Positions 6,573 through 14,742 of a DNA stretch of 44,238 bases are shown here, in pieces; the first letter of the stretch is position 1; the number at the start of each line of letters is the position of its first letter. The notes beneath the pieces are model-generated. The model was not told where the DNA came from. It made no database searches and saw nothing but the letters and a program-made list of their open reading frames with translations. The position numbers were made by a program, and so were the translations under genes. The stretch is from positions 1-44,238 of the forward strand of contig JACQYB010000068.1 in the NCBI GenBank assembly GCA_016208415.1, read 5' to 3'. Source of the stretch: Betaproteobacteria bacterium. Lineage in GTDB: Bacteria > Pseudomonadota > Gammaproteobacteria > Burkholderiales > Rhodocyclaceae.

Positions 6573-8645
6573 ATGATCCGGCTTCGATTCCTCCTTCCGC
6601 AGCGGCGTCCGATGGCGTGGCCCGGCATTTCCGCCGGCCTGCGCGCGGCCCTGCTGGTCGTGCTGCTGCTGCTCGGCGGCGCCTTCACGGCCGCTGCCGC
6701 GCCCCCGCCCGTGGCCGCTGCCACGCGCCCACCCGTGGCTGCGGCCCGCGCCGAAACGCCGGCCCCGCGCCCCGTTGAAATCTGGCTCTACAGCAACCTC
6801 GCCACCCGCGCGCAGTTCGAGCGCCAGGGCGGCCGGCACGAAACCTACCTGGACTGGTGGGCGGACTACTTCGAGCATTCCGGCACGAAGTTCCGGCTGG
6901 TGGACCGCAGCGTGCTGTTGGCCGCCCAGCGCCCGGCGGTGCTGATCCTGCCCTCGGTGCTGGTGCTCGACGACGAGGAGCGGCGGGCGCTGAAGCGCTT
7001 TCTCGACCTCGGCGGCAGCGTGCTGACCACCTGGAAGACCGGCTGGTTCGACGCCGAAGGGCACGAGCGCGGCGATGAATTCCTGCGCGAGGCCCTGGGC
7101 GTGCGCATCGCCGGCGAGATCGGGCGCGAGCAGCGCCACTGGTTCCTGGTGCCCTACGGCGAGCAGCCCGTCACCCATCCCATCCCCGCCAGCCAGCGCA
7201 TCTGGCTGGGGCAGACCGACGAGCCGCTGCTGCGCGTCGAGGCCGCCCACCTGGCGGGGCGCTTCACCGGCTTCGAGTACATCAGCCCCGAGGACGGCGA
7301 GGTCAGCGGCGCCATGGCCTTTGACGAGCGCGGACGCGGGCGCGTGGTCTATCTGGGCTTCGCCGAAACCGGCTGGCGCACCGGATCCGAGTGGCTGTAC
7401 CGCTTCCTGCCCGCCACCCTGGCGTGGCTCGCGCGCCAGCCCGAAGTCTTCAAGGCCGCCTGGCCGGCGCCCTACCGCGCCGCCCAGTTGCTGGAGATGG
7501 ACACGGAATGGCAGTTCGAAAACGCCGGGCGCTTCGCCGCCATGCTCGACGGCATCAACGCCCGCGGCACCTTCTACTGCCTCACCAGCGAGGCGCGCAA
7601 GCATCCGGAACTCCTGCTGCGCCTGTCGCAGCGCCATGAAATCGGCTTCCACGGCGACGTCCACGAAGGCTTCCAGGACCTGCCGGAAGCCGAACAGAAC
7701 CGGCGCCTCGACCGCATGCTGGCGGAGATGGCCGCGACGCTGGACGAGGCCGGCGTCAAGGGGGCGCAGCCCACCTGGTGGGAACGCCTGCGCGCGCTGT
7801 TCGATGGCCTGCTCGCGCGCCTCGGCCTGCGCCCGAAGGCCGCGGCGCCGGCGCCGCGCCGCCCGGTGCTGCCCGGGGCGCACCATTTCACCGGCTTTCG
7901 CGCCCCCACCGAGTCCTTCGACCTGAACACCGAGCGCGCCCTGCGCCGCCGCGGCATCACCCACCACGCCACCGATCCCAACCGCACCGACTACCAGTTG
8001 CCCGGCTTCTCCGACGCCGAGGGTGTGGGCCTCCCCGCTGCGCTGCCCCCCGAGGGGGCTGTCCCCGGCTTGGGGCGGCCCGGCGCCGGGGAGGGACTCG
8101 ACACCGACTCCGCCATCGTGCGCCTGCCGCGCACCCAGCGCGACGACGTCAACTTCCGCCGCTGGGGCTACAGCCGCTCCCGGATCGCCCAGGCGCTTCT
8201 GGCCGACTTCCGCCTCGCCCTGGACACGGGCGGCCTCAGCCTGCTGAGCGTGCATTCGCAGTTCTACGGGCCCGGAGGGCCCATGACGGAGACCCTGCCG
8301 ACGCTGCTGGCGGAACTGCAGCGCCACCGCGACCGGGTGTGGGTGGGTGCCGCCGGCGACATCGCCCACTGGTGGCGGCAGCGCGCCCGGGTCAGCCACA
8401 AGGTGGAGGCGCACGTACACGGGCTGGAGCTGGAGGTCACGGTGCGCCCTGGCGAGGCAGTGAAGAAGCCGAGCTTCGTGGTCACCGTGCCGCACCGAAA
8501 CGCCGTGCCGCGGGTGGAAGCCAGCGGCCCCTACGCCATGCTCTATCCCGCTCCGTCGGCCGTGCGGCGCATCGACGAATGGCGCTGGGCCATCGACTTC
8601 GACACCCTGTCGAAGAGCACCTACCGTTACGAGATCCGCTTCTGA
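6573..8645 (+). CDS. Secreted polysaccharide-deacetylase-like protein, copy 1
   Basis: Protein of 690 aa with an N-terminal export signal (hydrophobic core LLVVLLLLGGAFTAAAA). Residues about 65-300 resemble a class I glutamine-amidotransferase-like fold (VLILPSVLVLDDEERRALKRF, then GGSVLTTWKTG). A NodB-type deacetylase domain follows: LLEMDTEWQF in place of TFDDG, the metal-site segment HEIGFHGDVHEGF, FRAPTESFDL in place of the RxPxG motif, and LLSVHSQFYGPGG. A beta-type tail ends near ASGPYAMLYPAP. It probably de-N-acetylates or otherwise trims a periplasmic or cell-surface glycan; substrate unknown. Its stop overlaps the start of the paralogue in TGATG, so the two are coupled. A 25-codon repeat-derived insert at 8022-8096 is absent from the paralogue. 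ATG 6573 was chosen; ATG 6612 is possible. Confidence 0.8.
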   Translation: MIRLRFLLPQRRPMAWPGISAGLRAALLVVLLLLGGAFTAAAAPPPVAAATRPPVAAARAETPAPRPVEIWLYSNLATRAQFERQGGRHETYLDWWADYFEHSGTKFRLVDRSVLLAAQRPAVLILPSVLVLDDEERRALKRFLDLGGSVLTTWKTGWFDAEGHERGDEFLREALGVRIAGEIGREQRHWFLVPYGEQPVTHPIPASQRIWLGQTDEPLLRVEAAHLAGRFTGFEYISPEDGEVSGAMAFDERGRGRVVYLGFAETGWRTGSEWLYRFLPATLAWLARQPEVFKAAWPAPYRAAQLLEMDTEWQFENAGRFAAMLDGINARGTFYCLTSEARKHPELLLRLSQRHEIGFHGDVHEGFQDLPEAEQNRRLDRMLAEMAATLDEAGVKGAQPTWWERLRALFDGLLARLGLRPKAAAPAPRRPVLPGAHHFTGFRAPTESFDLNTERALRRRGITHHATDPNRTDYQLPGFSDAEGVGLPAALPPEGAVPGLGRPGAGEGLDTDSAIVRLPRTQRDDVNFRRWGYSRSRIAQALLADFRLALDTGGLSLLSVHSQFYGPGGPMTETLPTLLAELQRHRDRVWVGAAGDIAHWWRQRARVSHKVEAHVHGLELEVTVRPGEAVKKPSFVVTVPHRNAVPRVEASGPYAMLYPAPSAVRRIDEWRWAIDFDTLSKSTYRYEIRF
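8022..8096 (+). repeat. GC-rich palindromic repeat, in-frame copy inside a gene
   Basis: The 25 codons between FSDAE and LDTDSA have no counterpart in the paralogue at 8645-10546, where only PD separates the same blocks. At the DNA level the insert carries the repeat landmarks GCTGCGCTGCCCCCCGAG, CGGCTTGGGGCGGCCC and GGCGCCGGGG, seen again at 14875, 17803 and 38503. The insert adds [18 protein letters not shown] to the protein without breaking the frame. Confidence 0.85.
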
Positions 8646-10546
8646 TGGAGACCTGCTTCAAGACCCTCCGGACCTGGGCCGTACTGCTGCTGTTGCCGGT
8701 GGTGCTGGCCGCCCCTGCCGCGCAGGCGTCGGGCGCCCAGGCCGACGCGCATGCGCGGGAGATCTGGCTGTACGCCAACGACGCCAGCGCCACCGCGCTA
8801 CGGCAGGCGGGGATCAGGCAGCAGGATCTGATCGACCGCTGGGACTGGTTCTTCCGGCGCGCCGGCATGGCCTGGCGGCGCGTCGGCCCGAAGGAGCTGA
8901 AGGCGGTCAGCCGCCCGGTGGTGCTGATCCTGCCCTCGGTGACGGTGATGGACGACGAGGAGCGGCTGGCCGTGCGCCACCTCCTCGATCTGGGCGGCGG
9001 CGTGCTCGCCACCTGGAAGGCCGGCCGCCTGGACGCCGCCGGCACTGATCGCGGCGACGAGTTCCTGCAACGCCATTTCGGCGTGCGCGTGGTGGGCGAG
9101 ATCGTGCGCGAGCAGCCCCAGTGGTTCCTCGCGCCCTTCGGCGAATCCCCGCTGACCCATCGCGTGCCCGCCGGCAAGCGCATCTGGCTCGGGCGCACCG
9201 AGCAGCCGCTGCAGCGCATCGAGGCGCAACACCTGGCGGGGCGCTTCGCCAGCTACGACTACATCGGCCCCGAAGACGGCCGCGGCAACGGCGCCCTGGC
9301 CTTCGCCGAGACGGGGGCCGGGCGCGGCGTGTATTTCGGCTTCGCCGAGAGCGCCTGGGACACCGCCGGCCACGATCTGGACGACATCGCCCGCGGCGCC
9401 CTGGCGTGGCTGCGGCGCGAGCCCCAGCTCTTCAAGGCGGCCTGGCCGGCGCCCTATCGGGCGGCACAATTGCTGGAAATGGACACGGAGTGGCAGTTCG
9501 CCAACGCCACCCGCTTCGCCGCCATGCTCGAGTCCATCGATGCCCGCGGCACCTTCTACTGCCTGACCAGCGAGGCGGCGAAGAAACCCGAGATCGTGCG
9601 CACCCTGGCCGGGCGCCACGAAATCGGCTTCCACGCCGAGGTGCACACTGGCTTCCGCGACCTGCTGGAAAAGGAGCAGGGCGCACGCCTGCGCGCCATG
9701 CTGGCGGAGATGTCCGGCATTACCGGCCACCGGCTGCTGCCCGAACACAACGGCTGGCTTGCGCGCCTGCGCCACGGCGCCGGCGAGGTGCTGGCGCGCT
9801 GGGAGATCCGCCCCGCCTTTCTCGCCGACGGTACGGAAAAGCCGGCCAACTCCCACCACTACACCGGCTTTCGCGCCCCCACCGAATCCTTCGACCTCAC
9901 CACCGAGCGCCTGCTGCGCCGGCTGGGCATACGCCACCACGCCTCCAGCCCCGACAGCGCCGACGCCCTGCTGCCGCGCTTCTCCGACGCCGAGCCCGAC
10001 CTGGACAGCGAGGCCGCGCTGGTGCGACTGCCGCGCATGCTGCGCGACGACGTGAGCTTCCGCGGCTGGGGCTACAGCCAGAGCAAGATCGTGGATGCCC
10101 TGCTGGCGGACCTGAACCTGGCGCTGGAGGCCTCGGGCTTCAACCTGTTGAGCGTGCATTCCCAGTACTTCGGCCCCGGCGGCCCCATGACCGAGGCCCT
10201 GCCGGCGGTGCTGGCGGAGATCCGCCGCCACCGCGACCGCCTGTGGGTGGCCCCGGCGGGGGAGATCGCCGCCTGGTGGCGCATGCGCGAGCGCGTCGGC
10301 TTCGAGACGGCGGCGCGCGACGACGGCCTGGAGCTGCGCCTCAAGGTGCGCAAGCCCGGTGAGGTGCGCAGCTTGAGCTTCGTCGTCACCCATCCGCACA
10401 AGGACGCCCGGCCCCGCGTCGAGTCCGAGGGCCTGCTCCCCATCCATCCGCCCAAGGCCACGGTGCGGCGCATCGACGACTGGCGCAGCGCCATCGATTT
10501 CGAGACCCTGCCGGCGGGCAATTTCCGCTACGCCGTCAGCTTCTGA
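8645..10546 (+). CDS. Secreted polysaccharide-deacetylase-like protein, copy 2
   Basis: Protein of 633 aa and a clear tandem paralogue of the preceding gene. It has a signal peptide (VLLLLPVVLAAPAAQASG), an amidotransferase-like N-terminal domain (VLILPSVTVMDDEERLAVRHL) and a NodB-type domain with the same variant motifs: LLEMDTEWQF, HEIGFHAEVHTGF, FRAPTESFDL and LLSVHSQYFGPGG. The two-His metal site is kept, and the first motif is again DTE rather than DDG, so the variant is a family trait and not decay. The start ATG overlaps the upstream stop by one base. Both copies probably act on the same envelope glycan in the periplasm (inference). No synthase or exporter genes are adjacent. Confidence 0.8.
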   Translation: METCFKTLRTWAVLLLLPVVLAAPAAQASGAQADAHAREIWLYANDASATALRQAGIRQQDLIDRWDWFFRRAGMAWRRVGPKELKAVSRPVVLILPSVTVMDDEERLAVRHLLDLGGGVLATWKAGRLDAAGTDRGDEFLQRHFGVRVVGEIVREQPQWFLAPFGESPLTHRVPAGKRIWLGRTEQPLQRIEAQHLAGRFASYDYIGPEDGRGNGALAFAETGAGRGVYFGFAESAWDTAGHDLDDIARGALAWLRREPQLFKAAWPAPYRAAQLLEMDTEWQFANATRFAAMLESIDARGTFYCLTSEAAKKPEIVRTLAGRHEIGFHAEVHTGFRDLLEKEQGARLRAMLAEMSGITGHRLLPEHNGWLARLRHGAGEVLARWEIRPAFLADGTEKPANSHHYTGFRAPTESFDLTTERLLRRLGIRHHASSPDSADALLPRFSDAEPDLDSEAALVRLPRMLRDDVSFRGWGYSQSKIVDALLADLNLALEASGFNLLSVHSQYFGPGGPMTEALPAVLAEIRRHRDRLWVAPAGEIAAWWRMRERVGFETAARDDGLELRLKVRKPGEVRSLSFVVTHPHKDARPRVESEGLLPIHPPKATVRRIDDWRSAIDFETLPAGNFRYAVSF

Positions 10547-10708
10547 ACGGGCCGGCGCAGCGCCGCGCACGCCGGACATCGCGGCCGGTTGCTGCCACCG
10601 CGCAGGGCGCGGTAGGATGTGCCCCATGGTTTCCATTACCTTCGACACACTCAAGTTTGCAGACCGTCTGAAAGAGGCCGGCGTGCCCCCTGCGCAGGCC
10701 GAAGCCTA

Positions 10709-11899
10709 GTATCGTTACACGTAAATAACGAAACATATATCATGCTGTTGCATATCAACCCCGAGACGAGGAGATGGCCATGCGACAGACCGAAGTGCAT
10801 CTGCGCGACGAGGACCGCGAGTTGGTTGAGTCATACCGTGCCAAGGGTGTGCGCCATGCGCGCGAGGTCAATCGAGCGCACATTTTGTCGGCGCTGGATC
10901 GGGGCATCCCCGAAGCCCAGATCATGGCCGTGCTGGGTGTCGGGCGCACGGCGCTGTGGCGCACGCGCAGCGCATACCTGGAAGGCGGCGCCCGGTACGC
11001 CTTGCGCGACGTGGCGCGCCCCGGCAAACCGCGCCGGTACCACACCGAGGTGGAGGCGCACATTTCGGCCCTGGCCTGCGTCGCTGCCGCCGGCCGGGGC
11101 CAAGCGCTGGACGCTCGAATTGCTGGAGCAGGCGGCGCGGGCGCACGCCGACATCGGGCCGATCAGCCGCGAGACGATTCGCCGGGTGCTAAAAAAACTG
11201 CCTCAAGCCGTGGCGCAGGCTGATGTGGTGCGTCGGCCATCTCACCGCGGAATATCGCCGCCGCATGTACGATCTGCTCGATCTGTATGCCCGACCTTTG
11301 CGGGCGCACGAACCCGTGGTCTGTGTGGACGAGAAGAGCAAGCAATTGCTCAAGGACTCGCGCCCCGCCTTGCCGATCAAGCCCGGCCTGCCGAGAAGGC
11401 AGGATTACGAGTACGTGCGCGGGGGCACCTGCAATCTGTTCGTGGCCGTCGAACCCAAGGGCGCACGACGTACCGTCCTCGTCACCGAGCATCGGGCCAA
11501 GACCGATTTCGTGGCCTTCGTGCAGCACCTGGTGGAGAAGGTCTATGCGCGCGCCCGGCGCATCCACCTGGTCATGGACAACCTCAATACGCACTTTCGC
11601 AAGTGTTTCGAGGAAGTGCTTGGCGTCGAACCCGCCCAGGCGCTGTTGCGCCGCGTCGTCTTCCATTACACCCCGAAGCACGCCAGTTGGCTGAACATGG
11701 CCGAAATCGAAATCGGCATCCTCGATCGCCAGTGCCTGGATCGGCGCCTGCCCGACCGCGTGACGCTCAGCGCCGAAGTCCAAGCGTCGCAGTCGCGCCG
11801 CAATGCCGAACACCGAGGCATCGAATGGAACTTCACTCGGCAGGATGCGGATGCGAAAATGGCGCGGCATTATGTTTCGTAATTAATGGGTGACGATAC
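10709..11899 (+). mobile_element. IS630-family insertion sequence
   Basis: A 1191-bp element flanked by TA duplications (10707-10708 and 11900-11901), the IS630/Tc1-mariner signature. The terminal inverted repeats run 10709-10737 and 11871-11899 and match at about 24 of 29 positions; both begin GTATCGT and end ACGAAACATA. The site is CTAG, a known preference of the family. The element carries one transposase gene, frameshifted twice, and sits inside a DUF1640 gene. Confidence 0.92.
10774..11882 (+). pseudogene. IS630-family transposase, two frameshifts
   Basis: Translation starts at 10774 (MAMRQTEVHLRDEDRELVES) with a helix-turn-helix region (IMAVLGVGRTALWR). An extra G at about 11080 shifts the frame to RWTLELLEQAARAHADIGP. 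A run of seven A (11191-11197) then marks a second shift into the catalytic part ending at 11882. The DDE residues are visible in VCVDEKSKQLL, LVMDNLNTHF and WLNMAEIEIG. The A7 run could allow slippage and is the type of site used for recoding, but the first shift has no such motif, so the gene is most likely dead. Rejoined it would be about 370 aa, normal for the family. Confidence 0.85.
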
Positions 11900-12103
11900 T
11901 AGGCGCGCGCCATGGCCGAGGCGCTTTCCGCGTCCGACATCGCCACCAAGAGCGATCTGCTTGAACTCAAGATCGACATCATCAAGTGGATGGTCGGCCT
12001 GGCGCTGGCGCAAGTCGGGCTGCTGGTTGGTATTCTCGTCAAGCTCCTTTGAGCAGGGGCTGGCCTGTGGCGGCACAGGCGCATGCCGTGCCGATTGCGC
12101 GGT

Positions 12104-14559
12104 TCAGCCCTCCCCGAACACCACCTCCCACAGCGCCCGCACCGCCGCCCGGTGCGTCGCCGCTTCCGCCGGGGCCATGCCCAGCCCGGATTTCTCGTTG
12201 AGCCGCAGGGCGTGCTGGCGGCGGCGCAATTCCCGGTAGGCCTCCTGCACCTGATGCGCCAGTTCGGCGGGGATGAGGCCATGGCCGGCGGCCATGCCCA
12301 GCAGGGCGATGTTGCCCAGGTTCTTCGTCAGGTCGGCGTGCTCGTGGGCGTGGCCGAGCACCAGGTACTGGACGATGAACTCCACGTCGATCAGCCCGCC
12401 CGGGTCGTGCTTGACGTGGAAGCGCTGCGGGTCCTTGTTGCCGTGGGCCTCCAGCATGCGCGCGCGCATGGCCAGCACCTCCTGGCGCAGGGCGGCGAGA
12501 TCGCGCGGCAGGCGCAGCACCTCGATGCGCAGGTCTTCGAAGGCCTGCCCCACCTCCGGGTCGCCGGCGCAGAAGCGCGCGCGCGTCAGCGCCTGGTGCT
12601 CCCACACCCAGGCGTTCTCGAGCTGGTACTTGCGCAGGGCGTGCATGGAGACCACGGGCAGGCCGGCATCGCCGTTGGGCCGCAGGCGCAGGTCGGTCTC
12701 GAACAGCATGCCCGCGGCGGTGCGGGTGGTGAGCCAGGTGTTCACGCGCTGCACCAGGCGGGCGTAGAGCTCGGGGGCGTCCGGGGCGTCGTCGTCGTGG
12801 ACGAAGATCAGGTCGAGGTCGGAGGCGTAGCCCAGCTCCTTGCCGCCGTGCTTGCCGTAGGCCACGATGGCAAGCTGCGGCGCCTCGCGGTGGCGGCGCG
12901 CGAGCTTGCGCCAGCAGATGTTGAGAGTCAGCCCCAGCACCCGGTCGGCGGCCTCGGAGAGGTGATCGGCCAGGCGTTCCACCGTGAGCTTGCCCGCCAG
13001 GTCCTGGACCAGCAGGCGGAAGACCTGGGCGTGGTGGGCTTCGCGCATCAGGTCCATCTGCCGCTCGGTGTCGGGCTCGGCCTCGTCCAGTTGCGCCGCC
13101 AGCTCGGCCTGGAACTGTGACCAGTCGGGGGTCTCGGTGAGCAGGCGCGGGTCGATCAGTTCGTCCAGCAGCAGCGGATGGCGGTTGAGGTAGGTGGCGG
13201 CCCAGCTCGACGCCCCCACCAGGTGCGCCACCCGGGCCAGGGCCTGGGGATACTGCTGCAGCAGGGCGAGGTAGGCGGCGCGGCGGCTGATGGTCTCCAG
13301 CAGGGTGAGCACGCGGTTGAGGGTGGTGTCGGGGTCGGGCTGGGCGGCGCATTCCTCGATCACCCGCGGCACCAGGGCGTCGAAGCGGCTGCGGATGCCT
13401 GTGGGCATCTGCTGGTAGCGTCCCGAGGCGCGCAGGCCGGCCAGGTGGGCGGCGGCGCGGGGGGCGTCGCGGTAGCCAAGGCGGGCGAACTCGGCCGTGC
13501 TGCCATCGCCGCCGTCGGCCCCGGCCGGCCGGCGACCGCGGCGACGACCGTGGCGGCCAGGTAGGCGGCGACCGCGCGCTGATCGGTGGTCACCGTGGTC
13601 AGCGGGGGTACGGCCAGGCGGGCCGGCGGGATGTCGTCGACCCGGAACACCTGGGCGATGAACTCGATCTCGCGGATGCCGCCGGGGCCGAGCTTGACGT
13701 TGTCGGCCATGTCGCGGCGCGCCACCTCGCGGCGGATCTGGGCGTGCAGGTCGCGCATGGCGTTGAAGGCGCCGTAGTCGAGGTACTTGCGGAAGACGAA
13801 GGGCCGGGAGATGGCCTCCAGCTCGCGCACCCGGTCGCCGCACACCACCCGCGCCTTGATCCAGGCGTAGCGCTCCCACTCCCGCCCCTGGGCGATGAAG
13901 TAGTGCTCCAGCATGTCGAAGCTGGCCACCAGCGGGCCGGAGTCGCCGTTGGGGCGCAGGCGCATGTCCACGCGGAACACCAGGCCGTCGGCGGTGATCT
14001 CCGCCAGCGACTCGATGAGCTTGCGCCCCAGCCGGGTGAAGAACTCGAAGTTGTCGATGCTGCGCGGGCCGGCGCTGTGGCCGTCCTCGGGATAGACGAA
14101 GATCAGGTCGATGTCGGAGGACACGTTCAGCTCGCGCCCGCCCAGCTTGCCCATGGCCACGACGATGAACTCCTGGGGCCGCCCGTCGGCGCCCAGCGGC
14201 TCGCCGTGGCGCGCCACCAGCGCGGCGCGCTGCACCGCCACGGCGGCGGCCAGGCTGCGCTCCGCCAGCAGGGTCATGGTTTCCGTGACCTCCGCCAGGT
14301 CGGCCAGGCCGGCCAGGTCGCGCACTGCGACGTGGGCGATGACGAGTTGCCGCAGGCGGCGCAGCGCCGGCTTGAGGGTGTTTTCGTCCAGGCTGCCGGC
14401 GTCCAGCAGCCGCGCCAGGGCGGGACCGTCCAGGGGCGCGGCCACGCCGGCCAGCAACGGGTCGCGCAGTTGCGGGCGCGCCGCCATGCTGCGGGCAAGA
14501 TGGCGGCTGAAGGAGAGGGCCAGTTCCACGGCCAGGGCGGGGTCGGGAGGCTGCATCAT
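12104..14559 (-). pseudogene. glnE: glnE, disrupted glutamine-synthetase adenylyltransferase
   Basis: GlnE adenylylates and deadenylylates glutamine synthetase through two nucleotidyltransferase domains. The N-terminal one is clear (VVAMGKLGGRELNVSSDIDL, VDMRLRPNGDSGPLV, LGPGGIREIEFIAQVF), as is the C-terminal one (IVAYGKHGGKELGYASDLDL, ETDLRLRPNGDAGLP, HDPGGLIDVEFIVQY). Between IAQVF (13645) and ARLGYRD the roughly 125 residues normally linking them are gone. They are replaced by about 42 residues resembling the C-terminus of a LacI-family regulator, after which the frame shifts at about 13515. The protein is therefore split; the open frames are 13360-14559 and 12104-about 13515. The start at 14559 (MMQPPDPALAVEL) is a choice without a good ribosome site. 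A deletion with foreign insertion or an assembly chimaera would both explain this. Confidence 0.8.
13516..13641 (-). other. LacI-regulator-like fragment inside glnE
   Basis: Read on the minus strand in the N-terminal glnE frame, this stretch gives VDDIPPARLAVPPLTTVTTD and then QRAVAAYLAATVVAAVAGRP. That matches the last part of the ligand-binding domain of LacI/GalR regulators (DDIPxAxxxxPPLTTV), in the style of actinobacterial members. Nothing in GlnE resembles it. Codon choice is very GC-rich but not distinguishable by eye from the host. Confidence 0.5.
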
Positions 14560-14742
14560 GGGTGCATCGGCAAACAGGTTAGAATCGGTAAAAGGCCGGC
14601 GGATCAGGCTGCTGCGCCCCGGGGGCATCCCGCCGCGGTGGGCGGGTCCGCGCGCCACAGTCATTTTTCCGGGCCATGAAGGTCTCATTCTAACCTTGCG
14701 CATCCGCGGAACATGGGGCAGCGCCCCGCGTCACAGCAGTTG

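Larger units (their letters stand above)
10626..12052 (+). pseudogene. DUF1640-family coiled-coil gene split by an IS630 element
   Basis: The 5' part (10626-10706) reads MVSITFDTLKFADRLKEAGV, the hallmark start of DUF1640 proteins, and ends at QAEA. After the IS (from 11902) the same frame resumes as ARAMAEALSASDIATKSDLL and ends in a hydrophobic helix (GLALAQVGLLVGILVKLL) with its stop at 12050-12052. DUF1640 proteins are small, with an N-terminal coiled coil and one C-terminal membrane helix. Removing the IS and one TA copy leaves an in-frame TAG where homologues usually have CAG (Gln), so the gene may have been amber-mutated before insertion. Confidence 0.85.

Noticed and set aside
7778-8644. 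Long upstream extension of the second deacetylase frame
   Set aside because: The extension is Arg/Pro-rich shadow sequence of the first deacetylase. The ATG at 8645 is followed by a signal peptide.
10619-11893. Single long plus-strand frame across the IS630 element
   Set aside because: It crosses the IS boundary and is only partly in the transposase frame. The true product needs three frames.
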